A DNA stretch of 64,000 bases from Gautieria morchelliformis (GCA_015179125.1 WHVA01000172.1:124001-188000); one strand, 5' to 3'; shown: positions 43,882-54,892, counted from the first letter of the stretch. Numbers and translations: made by a program. Notes: generated by a model not told the origin, from the letters alone.

Positions 43882-45699
43882 TGTTGGGTGCATTTATGCT
43901 CCTGCACCAAAGTCAAGCCAAATAGATTCCACCATTCGTATTTCTTTTGATTTTGACTTGAAACCATGCTGACATTCATTCTATGATTTGTCGAATTTTC
44001 CTTTGATTTTTCGAAGCTGTATTTCTACTTCTTTTCATGTTCTGTCCAACCGACCCTTTGTGGGTGGTTGTGGACAAATTTCCTTTTTGAGCTGCGGCTG
44101 TTCACCACCGTGGTACGTTCTACGGGCGCTTAGCACGGCACAAGGTGGTATCACGGGCGCTAAAGCGCCGGCTAGTAGTACATGCGCATGAGACACATGT
44201 CATGACGCGTTTATTCCTCATAACTCAAGTGCTCTGTCCTGACATTTCCCACCCCATTTCCTTGTTCGCCCCGATCGCTATTGTCATGTTCGGCAACCAA
44301 TATTCGCTGATTCCCGCCCGCTACCACCGCCGCGCCTTTAAACGCACGATCGACGTCCTGGGGCTGACTCGGCAGTCATCACTGGGCCTACCACCTCCTC
44401 TGCTCAACCCTCTTCCGATGGTGTTCTAATAGTTGGGTTGTCATGACCTGTGCATTTCCTGCACCTTGGTACCCCCATTTCCCCTTTCGCTACTCCTCCT
44501 CAGCGTTCGCTCGGCTTCGCCCTCCACCTCGACCCCTCCTCCACTAGGCCACCTCTGTTCGCCCTTCCTTGCATTTCGCCGAACGACTAGTCGCTGCTCG
44601 CATCATTCGCCAGCAGGCACACCATCAAATACAATCGATGCCATTCACCCGGCATGATGTCCATCATTAACCCCATCGTCTTCTTAATCCAACCCCATTG
44701 GGCGTTCGTATGGTCGAAATGTGTTCGCAGGGCGTCCCTTCCATAGGCCGTGCAGAATCGACCCAGTAGGCCAAGAGTCCGTGCAGGGTAGCATATATGT
44801 GGGTTCCAAGACATGGGTTTGTCCATAAATGCCTCCGCCACCTTTACTCTCCATCGTTTCATGTTCCCCCTCTCCTCACATTCTATTGTATGTTTATTTC
44901 ACCTATGCTGTATCATGACTGCGCGCCCCTATCCAACCCTGACTTGTGACGGCCTCTTTCCTATTCGCTGATACCGTACGAGCATTCGATATAAGTAGTT
45001 TACATTCGCATGTATATTCCCCAGTTCAATTATCATACGTCGTCCATCTTGTGCAAACTTGACCTCGCTGTGATCATCGTCTTAAGCCTTTCCCTGAAGA
45101 TTTCTATCTTCGACCAGCCAAGGACTTAGGCATCACTGGTGAGTTCTCATACTTCACCTTCGTTACCCTAGCCTCCGAACTACTCTCTGCGCTGTTGGCG
45201 AAGGGCTCCTCAGGAGTCCCTTCGCCAGCGAAGGGACTGTCGAAACTTAGACAGCCCTTCCACAGTATCTTGCGCGTTGCATCGTCGAGTACTGCGAGCT
45301 GTTCCGCTACGACTGTAGACAGGGTGAGCCCCGTTCGGGCAACCCCTTTGTTTCGTGGACATTTATCGGTTCACTTATTCGCCGAATGGCATATCTCTTC
45401 GCACAAGTTATTCGGGCATTCGCTGTGTTCATTAATACACGATATTAACGCCTAAAAACCAATCTTGACAACACATTTCCCTCCTCTCTCAGTGACAACT
45501 AAATTCACTGAGAGAGGCAAGTAAATTAGTCTTGTTTCCTTTCGATTTGTTGACCTAGAAATCCTGTAGTGAATTGATTTCTAGGTAGTGTATAATATAT
45601 TTAGAGTGACAACTAAATTCACTGAGAGAGTGAATTGATTTCTAGTCGTCTTTTGAGCAGCAAGTCCATACCTACTGCCTATAATTCCTGTCCTCTACA
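43882..45699 (+). repeat. 3' LTR of Cop-1, split by a family B solo LTR
   Basis: LTR segments 43882-44197 and 45471-45699 join to match the 5' LTR once the nested element and one ACACA are removed. Confidence 0.9.
44198..45470 (+). mobile_element. Solo LTR, family B, nested in the Cop-1 3' LTR
   Basis: 1,273 bp, TGTCATGACGCG...AATCTTGACA, with target duplication ACACA at 44193-44197 and 45471-45475. It is the uninterrupted reference for the copy at 36233-39045. A TATA-like CGATATAAGTAG is near 44988. There is no coding capacity beyond short frames. Confidence 0.9.
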
Positions 45700-46448
45700 C
45701 GATCTTCAGAACTTGCTCATGCCAAACAACGTTATTGTTCCATGTCCCGTCAAAGTTTGGACGTAAGTATTCTTCGGCATTTCCATCATCACCTGTAGAT
45801 TTGATTGAATACCCACACTGCGGTGCACGCTTCAATATCCCGTTTTGTTGTTCGATCCCCATGATGCGATAGAAAGCAATACGAATGAGTGCCTGGATCC
45901 AGGTAAGTATAGCCTTATATACCGCATTGATCACCACTTACATTGAAATTGTTGTTCCGTTTGACTTTGACCACCATCTCATCACCATCGGATTCGGTAT
46001 CATCTACCTCCATTGGTTTGTTTTTCTTGCCTTTGCCTCTCTTGTTCTTTGGGGCTGACTTTTCCTCCTCTTTTGCCTTCTTTGCGGAATGCGCGTTGAC
46101 CTGCTCGGTCAACTCACCGATTATCTCATCCATATGCTCCATACGTCCCTCGATCTTGACCAGGTCTTGTTCCTGGCTCTCCACAGTAGCGGCAAGTTCT
46201 TCATGGGCCGTTTGAAGAGTTTTTATTTGTTGCTGTAAGTCCTCCCCAATGTTTATGGCCTTTTTGACGTGATTCTCAAGCGCCGGCAACGAAACCGACT
46301 CGAGGATGTGGCCATTCGACTTCATTGCGGCAACCGTAGCCTGCAGTTCGGTTAGCGCATCGGTAAGACATTTCATACCCGTTATTCCTTTGTTGCCTGC
46401 TAATATACCTTGCTGGACCCTCACAGACCCAGCCACTGACCCGGAGGA
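45700..46448 (-). pseudogene. Gene X, central part
   Basis: From the CAC-4 insertion point (46448) the minus strand reads SSGSVAGSVRVQQGI. A long coiled-coil-like region follows (LTDALTELQATVAAM; KKAINIGEDLQQQIKTL; GRMEHMDEIIGEL), then a Lys-rich tract KNKRGKGKKNK and an acidic patch. An intron at 45893-45941 (GTAAGT...ATCCAG, 49 nt, phase 0) joins to ALIRIAFYRIMGIEQQNG and ends with NNVVWHEQVLKI at the Cop-1 boundary. The basic tract may be a nuclear localisation signal. The family is not recognised. Confidence 0.7.
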
Positions 46449-46959
46449 CACTGTGGATAGCGGAATCATTGAAAACATATAGGCCGACCCACTGGATTTC
46501 AATTTTCACGGCTTCTGCCACTGGAACAGCACCCAATGAAAAACCCACTGAAAAATTTTCAGTAAATATGTTCACTGAAATTATCACTGAAGTATTTTAG
46601 GTGGTTTAGGCATTGAAAATTTCAATGATATTTTAATGACATTTCAGTGTAACATGCACTGGTAATTTACATGCCCAACCTCATGAAATTTCAGTGAACA
46701 AGGCATGGGAACTCCAGGATATAGTCACAGAAAAAAAAGGAAGTAACACCAATGAAAAGTCCGCAAAAACTTGACTGAAAATCCGTGCGGTTGGCCGGGA
46801 AAATAATGGATGAGGAACGCTGGATGTCATTGAGTCGGTAGGTGAAATTCCGTGACTGGGCATTGAATATAGGGGAGAGAGGATGTGATAATGGCACTGA
46901 AAACACCATGGTAAGGAAATGAAAATCAACTGACAACTCACAATACTAACCGGCTCTGT

Positions 46960-47419
46960 CCTACACCTAGCCTCGAGCCTCGAGCCCGTTCGACACCGCA
47001 TCCCTAGCGACATTGCCGTCAAGTGGCTCACTCTTGATGTTTGCACAAGTTCAAATGAGGATGTACGTAGCGGGGTGCTCCAGTCCAATCGCACGCGACG
47101 CAGGCAGAGTGCGAACCACAATGAAGTCAAGCTGCCTATAGGACACATTCTGGGACGCGCCTTCTATGGCGGGCATTTTTCTCTATGAGATGGATGGGAG
47201 AATCTGACGCAGCAATTCATTATCGTAGGTTCGCTGTGGTAACAAGAACGTGATTATGTAATAACATGACATTTCGTTTACCTTCTTACTGCCACGACCA
47301 CCCATGGATGGTACACGCTGGCAACCCGTCTCTGGTTTCCAGATCCACACCAACCTCGCCCATTGTGGTGGGTATAAGTTGCTTGCTACGTTCTCATGCT
47401 GTTTTCTCCGCCGTGCCAA
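46960..47419 (-). pseudogene. Transposase 3' remnant in CAC-4
   Basis: The minus strand contains an RLVWIWKPETGC-like region and an LPASRAIGLEHPATYIL segment. The latter matches LPASRTIGLERPATYIL at 8310-8360 in CAC-1. The final DRSGD exon is lost. Frames are broken. Confidence 0.6.
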
Positions 47420-47529
47420 TGTTGCTTTTATTTTTTGTCCTTGTGTGTATGCGGTGGGCGGTTTCTATGGCGCGTTTCTGCTCTGTCTCGCACTTACGCT
47501 TGATTTCCAGCACGTGCGGTGCGGGGTGT

Positions 47530-48362
47530 TGGGACTGCGGACTGACGAAGTGACGATGACACGACGCAGCCATTCGTGTCGGTGTTGCATAAGGTGTCGA
47601 GCGTGTATGAGTGGTGTCCGTTTTTGTCCACTGTCGGTGAGTCGTCGTGTTTTTGTTTTTTTTTTCCCGACGCTGTAAACTTACTATATGCGTCTTGTGA
47701 TGTACTCGTTCGGCTTCGAGGTGGCGTGGAAGTGCTGCAGCGTCGAGGCAGGGGACATCTTCGCAACCGTGCGTGGGTGGACGGGATGGGCTGGTTGGAC
47801 TAATGCGCGTCTTTCTCTCTCGTTAGTGTCTGCAAGCCGCAACCGCAGTGGTGAAGCATTTGATCGACATGGATGCGCCACTGGAGATCCTGCGATATGC
47901 GCTCGACTGCTTCTTCGTGATGGGTGAGTTCTGCGCGTGTTCCTGCTCAAGGTGCGTTGGCTGCTGTTTTTTTTCTGCGGGTGTTCTGAATGATGTTGTT
48001 GTGGATGCTGCACCCCGAGTTCACGGCCTTGTTGGACATGGAGCAGCACGCGCGCATTGTGGCACTCGTCACGCGCTTCGTCTAGGTGCTCTTGTCGCCC
48101 GCGGCATTGGTCAACGAGACGCACACCCCGAAGCTGTATGCAAAGTTCCTGCACTGGTAGCTGCAGTATTTCTTGGTGGCTGTTCCCCAACACCAGTCCA
48201 CCACCGCACCCACACCAGGTCTGCGTCCGCCACCCCGCGCCACGACGCTGTGCGCCCCGGACACGTCTCTCGCGGAGCGCTATCCGCACGCCACGCTCGC
48301 GGCGGCCTTCCCCGACCCGCCGGACGCTGGAATACAGTGGTATCTCCGTAGAAATTCAATGA
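47530..48362 (+). pseudogene. Captured transcription-factor-like gene fragment in CAC-4
   Basis: Exon-like blocks on the plus strand are TTQPFVSVLHKVSSVYEWCPF ending at a GTGAGT (~47640), FEVAWKCCSVEAGDIFATV, then after a short intron CLQAATAVVKHLIDMDAPLEI and LRYALDCFFVMG. After a further intron come MLHPEFTALLDMEQHARIVAL, VNETHTPKLYAKFLHW and LQYFLVAVPQHQ. Two in-frame TAGs (after TRFV and after FLHW) sit where CAG is plausible. This reads like the C-terminal half of a fungal Zn(II)2Cys6 regulator; no Zn cluster is present. It is better preserved than the homologous block in CAC-1. Confidence 0.45.
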
Positions 48363-48911
48363 CTTGGAAGGTATTTTACATCTTATATGCCTGTTATTAC
48401 TAGAATATCATCCAGAAATAGACTGCTATTTCACTATATTTCATTGGATCTTCCACTGGCTTTGGGTGCCCAAGTCACAGAAAATCCGCCTTCTAGCTCA
48501 GGCTCTAACAAATGAAAAACAGCAAAGAAATCACGGGAATGCGGGGAGCCACCCATGGGTATTTCCACTCTTGTTACACTGAGTTATTGGTGTATTTGAG
48601 CTGAAATTCCGTGATTACCCCATGAAACCTCGGTGATAACTCATTATAGTGTCCATGATATAAACACTGAATTTGTATGATATTACTACTTAAATCCAAT
48701 GATTTAAACATGGAAATACCATAATAACTCACTGAAATTACATGATATGCACACTGAAATAAACTCACGGGTATGAACACTTTTCCACTGAAAACAATTC
48801 AGTGGCTTTATCTCGGAAACTCAGTGGATTATGCACAGAACGCAGTGATTTAGCCACTGAAATTTCAATGGTTGAAACTAAAGGTTTTCAGTGGTTCCGC
48901 TATCCACAGTG

Positions 48912-49112
48912 AGGAAGCACCAGCTAGGATCGGTGCTGGACGCATGAAAGTGTGTTTTGGTTTTGGTTTGGTGAGATAGACCTATTCTCATCTTCAGCTG
49001 CTTCCTCTTCACCTCTATCTTTGTCCAGCTTTCTTTTCAATGACCTAGAAGCCGGATGCGGTGGGAAAATCGCGCCAGTACGGCGCGGCGTAGCAAACGG
49101 CTGTTTAGGCAT
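48912..49112 (-). pseudogene. Gene X, 5' part
   Basis: Minus strand, ATG 49112 (MPKQPFATPRRTGAIF), followed by a basic/acidic segment (LKRKLDKDRGEEEAAEDEN). The frame ends in TAG just before the insertion. In a second frame MRPAPILAGA runs directly into the central piece across the CAC-4 scar. The switch between the two frames needs an intron or a small indel that I could not identify. Alternatively, gene X starts at the second ATG. Confidence 0.55.
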
Positions 49113-49146
49113 CAGGAAGAAGATAAATCACCCTTTCAACGATTAA

Positions 49147-49785
49147 GTCACACTAGGTAAGCTGTATTTACTTATATAGTTCTACTCATACCTTCTGCAG
49201 AAGGTACTAACCTTTTTGAGACAACACCACTCAACGTCCGCTGCGCACACGCACGCGCATGCCTTCATTCTCAGCTCTCCCTTCGTCTCAGATCCATGTG
49301 TATATTATTATTGCACACTGCAGGTGGCCAGTGCATCAGAACAATTAGTTTTATTTTATTTTTCATTGTTAATTATCCCGAGCGTGATTAGCGGCTGGAG
49401 CGGCGGCCCCGCTAAATATTATTTTACCAGAATTATATTAATAATAAATATATTGGGGCGATCCTTGGTTAATATGTAGCAGGAACGCGGTAAGAACGTC
49501 GACATTTACCCAAGTATCGAGTCCGCGCTATTCGGTGAAAACGTTGAGGATATCCCATAGATACGTAGAATATCATCTGGATTTCTACGTCAGGTATTTA
49601 AAGCAAAGTGCGGTGCTATTGTCACAACACCCCGCCGACCCTCTCACCCGTCTTCACATCACTCCCTACACCTGCACCACTCCCACTTCCAGCAGCCGCA
49701 GCCACACCAGCAGCACTCCCTCCCACCCCCCGCCCCCGGCCCCCCTTCGCACGCCCCTCCAGCCCCGCCACACTACTCCAAAATG
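49147..49785. other. Upstream region of gene X, no gene recognised
   Basis: About 640 bp, partly AT-rich (49340-49470). It ends in a C-rich run before the GC-rich locus. Promoter sequence of gene X may lie here; nothing specific is visible. Confidence 0.4.
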
Positions 49786-51240
49786 AGTCGTTCAGGCGGC
49801 GCAGCTGCGCGGTCGACCTGCCCATGGAACGTGAACGTCGGCGGGGACACGCCGGCGGGCTGTATGCGCGGGGTGGTGCGGGTCGGTGGACGTCGGCGGG
49901 GGGTGCGGTGCATCCGGGTGCAGGTGCGGGTGCGTGGGACACGGTGGCGCGCGGGGTAGGGGGTGCGGGGGAGATGATGCGTGGGGTGAGGGTGAGGACG
50001 GGAGCGGGACGTGCCGTGCCCCGGGATAAGGGGAGTGTGCAGGCGACACAGCGTCGCGCGCGGGGCGGGCGTAGAACGGCATAACCGGGGCGGCGGAGGC
50101 TCCGCGTCCTCCACAACCGCGTCGTCGCTCCCAATACGCGCCGCGTTCTCTTTGGCTTTCCCTTTCCCCTCCGAGGGCTCAGACGTAATCCCGCTCGCCC
50201 GACCCTCCCCCCTCACCCGACACGTCCCGCTCCTGTAGCCCTCTACTCCGGCCCCCAAGCATAACCCGCCGTTCGATGGCCTGCACGGAAGCGGAGAGCT
50301 CCTCGTCGTCTGTCGTGGTGGTGAGGAAGGCGGGGGAGGCGGGCTTGGGCTGTGAATACACGGCGTCAGTATGCGAGAAGTGGATGGGAGAAGGCAAACG
50401 CGAAGGGGAGGAGGCGGCCCCTAGTAGAAGGAGGCGAGGAATAGAAACTTAGGGTAAAGGCAACTGAGCGAGCGCGAGGGAACGCTGCTGGAGTACAGTA
50501 GAACAAGTGGTAGCACGAAAACAAAGCAGGACAAACGAGTCACCGCGCAGTGCACACCAGCGTTTCTAGTCCTGAAAGAACGAAACAAAAACACCCGAAC
50601 CAAAGACTTACAGATGGTCTCCCATCACCGTGACTGTTCCCCCGCCCCGCGATAATGCCTCTCCTTCACCTCACTGAACATCTCGAGGCTGTCAGGACTT
50701 CCCCCACCCCGCTTCCCATCCCGATTTCCCACCCTGCCTCCCAAACTCCCCGGACTCCCCTAGCTCCATATGCAGCCCCCGCCCCCGACGCCGATGCAGC
50801 ATACCGATGTCGAAAGTTGGTCGAGTACATTTCCCCGCAGGCGGGGAGGGGCGGGGGCGTATGCGCATGGGGGACGATGCTGTAGGGGACGGGGGGGGGG
50901 GCGTCCGTCGTGATGGACGAGACGGAGGGATACGTAGGCGACGATAGCACCCCAGCCGCCGCGGCGTCAAAGGGCGCCCCCGAGATGGGCGACTCGGAGA
51001 GGCTTGGCTCACCCGCGGCGGCGGCCGTCGACGCAGAACCGGATCCGCTAAGAGGGGAATGGCGGAGGCTCGCGGACTGCCAGTGGGAGGGGAACGACGG
51101 GGAATGAGGGGAGTGGAAGGTAGGCGAGGCTGGGGCGCCGGAGGAGAGGGTGGCGCTGTTGAACGGGTGGATCGCGTTGATGGAGGTGGCGGATGGGAAG
51201 GCGGAGAAGGCTTGGGATGCCGGGACTAGGTGATGCACGG
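49786..51240 (-). other. GC-rich locus with Ser/Pro/Ala-rich reading frames
   Basis: High GC and several overlapping open frames on both strands. The most protein-like lie on the minus strand: SINAIHPFNSATLSSG with HSPSFPSHWQSASLRHSP (51175-51050) and, further on, AFLTTTTDDEELSASVQAIE (50330-50270), which could be exons of one Ser/Pro-rich regulatory-type protein. No domain is recognisable and no complete gene model can be built. Its 51.05-51.2 kb part also occurs at 35091-35257. Confidence 0.35.
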
Positions 51241-51358
51241 CACGGCGAACCCGACCCGGACGCCGACGGCTCGGGCGCTGCCCTGGCTGGCGCGGCGAAC
51301 GACACGGGCCTGGAGCTTGATCCACGGGCGATCCCCGAGCCTGCGTGAGGCAAGATGA

Positions 51359-52184
51359 ATCAGTCCGCGAGGCTGGGACCCGTCGGGGAGCGAGCGGGGC
51401 CTTGCTTTTGATAATGGAGGTGAAGGGTACATTGCGCACAATCACTGGTGTTACAATTGTGGAGAAAGTGGACACCTTGGAGATGTGAGTTATATTCAAT
51501 ATTTTAGCCTTTCTTTCTCATGACGAAACATTAAATCAGGATTGCAAGGAGGCCTCGCATAATCATGATCAGCCCAATGAATATTCAGCATTTGGTTCTT
51601 TCAACAAGCTCAGCGGACCATTCGCATCGTCCTCGTATGATGTTCCTAAGTTTGAACGACCTCCGAGAGAGTGGGAGAAAGGAGACCGATTTGACGACGG
51701 GTATGGCTTCTCTGCCGACAACAACGTAGGTAAATGGGGTCGTGAGAATGCCAAGGCAAAAGCTCGAGAAACGCACAGGATAGCAGAGGAAGGCAATGAC
51801 AAAATTGATTGGTTCGATATGAATCGCGCCGGATCTACGAAAGAGAGTGCCAAGGCAAAACATTTCTCTCTGCCTCCCAAACCACCACCACCGACAGTCC
51901 GCTTCGGCGCACGTGACTCTGGCAGTTTTTCGAAACCACCGTTGGATTCTGGCAATCACGCATGGCACCCTTCTCAGCCATCCCTCCGGGATCGCATAGA
52001 CATGGACGACCGGCGATCTATGGAATATTCGCACAGACATAGGGACCGTAGGGAGATGAGTAGAAGAGATCGGCGAAGAGAGGAATCAGAGTCTCGACGG
52101 CGAGACAGAGCATATTATTCGTCGCGTGATGATGAGCCACGCAGACATCACGGTAGTCGATGGCGAGGTGGGTACGATCGTTGA
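51359..52184 (+). CDS. AIR1/AIR2-like CCHC zinc-knuckle protein, 3' part
   Basis: The frame opens after a TGA at 51356 and reads GGEGYIAHNHWCYNCGESGH. A 55-nt intron (51485-51539, GTGAGT...AATCAG) splits the knuckle, and splicing gives C-x2-C-x4-H-x4-C (CYNCGESGHLGDDC). The second exon (51540-52184) has AFGSFNKLSGPFASSSYD, a Pro-rich segment and an Arg/Ser/Asp-rich tail ending RWRGGYDR. Air proteins are RNA-binding subunits of the nuclear TRAMP poly(A) polymerase complex in RNA surveillance; the assignment rests on the knuckle context. Earlier knuckles are not found upstream, where GC-rich sequence abuts. The gene is either 5'-truncated or its 5' exons are unrecognised. Confidence 0.5.
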
Positions 52185-52984
52185 AAGTGTAACATGCTTT
52201 TCTTGGTTATGTTGGTTGTTGGGAGGTGTACATGTACATGTACTTATGATCATGTTAACAATGTTATGTTAAAGTCAATACTGTGTCCAGGTGTGACAAG
52301 CAGTGACTATTGCTTATATTGTGCTCTCCCAGTATGTCATTTGAGCACGCACCAGTATCACAAGGTGGTGACCCTCTGTCAATGTCTATAAAACCTTGAC
52401 ATCTCACCAATAATATAGGGATGATGATGGGACTGGGTGCTGCGTTGCTCGTGTCCTCTCTCTTTGACATCAAGCCCTACTTCCACCTGCAGGTCCTCAG
52501 CGTTGCTTTAACCTATTCTGTCCGGCTGTGCTCATGATTTCCTCCCTGCACAGCTGCTATTTTTAACATATTTATGGTATTTTATTTATGCATAAATAGT
52601 TAAATACAATATATACAGCTTTCTCATCGTGTCTGATGACGAGCACGGCAGACAGGCGTCAAAATGACCTCATATTCTATTTGTCCATTTTTAGCATATT
52701 TGTGGTATTTTATTTATGTACAAATAGTTAAATACAAAATATATGGCTTGCTCGTCGTCAACGACGACGAGCAAGAGTGGTTTGATCGTTCCGTGGCTGG
52801 TTCCGGGGCTGGACGCCGTGTTGCTCCGGTGTTGAGGTCGGCTGACGCCGGATGACATGAGTCACACATGTCGACGACAGAGGTCCATACCTGACGCCAG
52901 CTGAAGTAGTAAGCTACTCACTGACCTGACCTCCATTCTGCGGAATAATTGGCGGAATAGACCCACCACGAGAAAAGAGTCTAG
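52185..52984. other. Intergenic, with a ~125-bp AT-rich direct repeat
   Basis: Downstream of the AIR-like gene. TATTTATGGTATTTTATTTA at ~52570 recurs, slightly changed, at ~52696, each followed by AATAGTTAAATACAA. After the second copy there is a palindrome, CTCGTCGTCAACGACGACGAG (~52751-52771). No gene is seen. Confidence 0.55.
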
Positions 52985-53383
52985 TTAGGCCTAGACCACA
53001 CATGTGGGGTGTGGGCCCACCTGTAGTGCCCAGTTAGTCATACCTTCTTAGCTCGGGTAACCGGCCAGGTTGCAGAGGCTAAGTAGGTATTGTTTGCAGA
53101 GAGGACCAGTACTACGAATAATACTACGTATAATTCTTACTTGGCTACAAAATGTGACTGTGGGTGAGCTATGGACACCTGTCCTACCCGTCGGAACCAC
53201 ATCCAGCGTCTCGGGCCACATCTCAACTGTTCACGTGACCGTCTCCAGCGACCACCACGTCGCATCAACCACTGCCGCCGTCGTCGCACGCAGCGAGCTC
53301 AACCGGAAACTCTCCACAGCTCCAAGATTTCCGTATTTTTTAGTGAGTTATGCCTCCTTAAACCTCCAGTATCAAACCCTCTT

Positions 53384-53700
53384 CCATTGATGCATTTGCT
53401 TCACCTGATGCTGCCAATATTTCGTCTGTCTTCCCCCGTGCAACGTGCAACGACATCTTGCAATTCTTGAAAGATCTCACTGAAGGTTTGTGTGTAACTC
53501 TATTGTCCATACCGACACTAACCAACCTTTAGGTATCATTCGCAAACACACCATGTCAGCCCTTCTCATTTTTATCACAGAGAACGCCGCACTTCCGCAT
53601 GGCAGGCCCCAGGACCGTGTGCTGGGGAAGCTCAATCTCATATTATTTGACATCACTGGCACGCTTCATGGTTATTACAGTGACAATACGCAGGTATGTT
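53384..53700 (+). CDS. Uncharacterised spliced fragment
   Basis: Two exon-like pieces: SIDAFASPDAANISSVF...ILQFLKDLTEG, a 47-nt intron (GTTTGT...CTTTAG), then IIRKHTMSALLIFITENAA and a LILFDITGTLHGYY segment. The intron removes cleanly in frame, which supports coding. I do not recognise the family. Start and end are not defined. Confidence 0.3.
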
Positions 53701-54031
53701 TTCTATTGCGTATCACCATCGCTGTTCCGCTAGCTTACACATTTTGAAGACATTTGCGCTCGAGGTAATTTATATCCTCTCAGCCATTATCACTTATTGA
53801 TGCTGCAACACCACGATCTGGCAGGTGGCACATGGATAAATCAACTTTTGTGACATCCTAAAGGCGGGTCTTATCTACAATGAATATACCAAGTTGCCCA
53901 CAAATGATCGAGTTCGCGTGAAATGTGAATAAAATCTTTCCGATGCATTTCGCGTTGGGAGACAAACAATGCATCTAGTCCCAAAGCTCGACGACGTATC
54001 CTTCTTCCAATCCATCCAGTATGGTCTGAAG

Positions 54032-54892
54032 CTATCCGTTCGCAGTGGTTTCGATACCAGAATGTAAATGGTTTGACTTTCTCGAGAGATCGAAGTCAAC
54101 CACACGCCATTGATGCTTGTGGCCGTGATAAGGGCAGACAATACTCTTGTCTGTCGCAGGTGCCGCCAAGATATTTCTCCATCGGATGTCAGTATGTTCG
54201 ATACTGAATCGACCCATGTCGCTGTATATTTCACGAACATCTGGTCTGCATAACAAAGGATGTTCAGAAGCATGCATAGTTAGAGCTGGCCAGACGAACT
54301 TGAATGCATCCAACGGAACACCTATGGGCATCACGTCCCCGAGTCTTTCTAAGACCAAGACTGAAAGAAAGGTCTTGTCGCTGCGGTTGCACACTGAGGC
54401 CGGATCGGCACGAGTTGGTGTGATGATTCGGGCACGTTTATCTCGACGTTCTTGTCTTAACTTCTCCCTTAACTTCCACCTTTCATCATTGCGCTTAAAT
54501 ACCGCTTCCCAGCTGAATTCTTCCATCACCAGATCATCAGAATCTGTCCATGCGTAGAGGTCCCATGTATCATCCGTGTCGCCGTCATCCTCACTTGGGC
54601 TGGCCTCGCCCCGAATGTCTACCTCCTCATCGCAATCCGCATCAGACTTTGCCCAATCCAATACCTCGCTATTCTGCTCGATTTCAGCGGTAAAGAATCC
54701 ATAGCAGCGTGCGATGGCTACTCCCTGAATATCCTCCATCTCTTCGTAAAACCAGGCCTCATGAACCAGGTCGTCAGAACAGCGCCGAGCAGCGACTTTT
54801 ATTACAAGGGATGGAAGAGTGTTTACAAAGATTCTATAAATTTTAACCACCATGCGACGCGAGCCTGGCTCGTGTATGGCATGGCTCACCAT
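54032..54892 (-). CDS. Protein-kinase-like protein (fungal expanded family)
   Basis: A 286-codon frame from ATG 54892. It has VIKVAAR (candidate ATP-binding Lys), then EAWFYEEM (candidate Glu) and GVAIARCYGFF. A long acidic insert follows, then SVLVLERLG, the catalytic-loop-like IEHTDIRWRNIL (H-x-D...N) and VVDFDLSRK in the place of DFG. This pattern fits the divergent kinase-like proteins expanded in Agaricomycetes. The acidic/Arg-rich insert (~residues 80-165) is unusual. After TTANG a TAG closes the frame, yet LQTILDGLEEGYVVELWD follows in frame, so the true C-terminus may have been cut by a nonsense change or an intron missed. It lies between the inverted-repeat arms. Confidence 0.55.
   Translation of the reverse strand: MVSHAIHEPGSRRMVVKIYRIFVNTLPSLVIKVAARRCSDDLVHEAWFYEEMEDIQGVAIARCYGFFTAEIEQNSEVLDWAKSDADCDEEVDIRGEASPSEDDGDTDDTWDLYAWTDSDDLVMEEFSWEAVFKRNDERWKLREKLRQERRDKRARIITPTRADPASVCNRSDKTFLSVLVLERLGDVMPIGVPLDAFKFVWPALTMHASEHPLLCRPDVREIYSDMGRFSIEHTDIRWRNILAAPATDKSIVCPYHGHKHQWRVVDFDLSRKSNHLHSGIETTANG

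Larger units (their letters stand above)
39078..45699 (+). mobile_element. Cop-1, Ty1/Copia retrotransposon
   Basis: The 5' LTR is 39078-39617 and the 3' LTR 43882-45699, the latter split by a nested solo LTR at 44198-45470. Both start TGTTGGGTGC and end CCTCTACA. The target duplication CGATC is at 39073-39077 and 45700-45704. A purine tract (TTGAGGGGGCG) precedes the 3' LTR. gag and pol are present in Copia order with three TGA stops and one frame change. It is inserted in gene X. Confidence 0.95.
46449..48911 (-). mobile_element. CAC-4, internally deleted CACTA element of the CAC-1 family
   Basis: 2,463 bp with both CACTGTGGATAGCGGAA termini, in the opposite orientation to CAC-1. The target duplication AGGA is at 46445-46448 and 48912-48915. 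Both subterminal arrays match those of CAC-1. Only the 3' end of the transposase and the captured transcription-factor-like fragment remain inside; the accessory gene is absent. It needs a transposase in trans. It is inserted in gene X. Confidence 0.92.

Noticed and set aside
49608..50258. Overlapping Pro/Arg/Ala-rich frames on both strands
   Set aside because: High GC opens most frames here. None has a recognisable domain, so I reported only a GC-rich locus.
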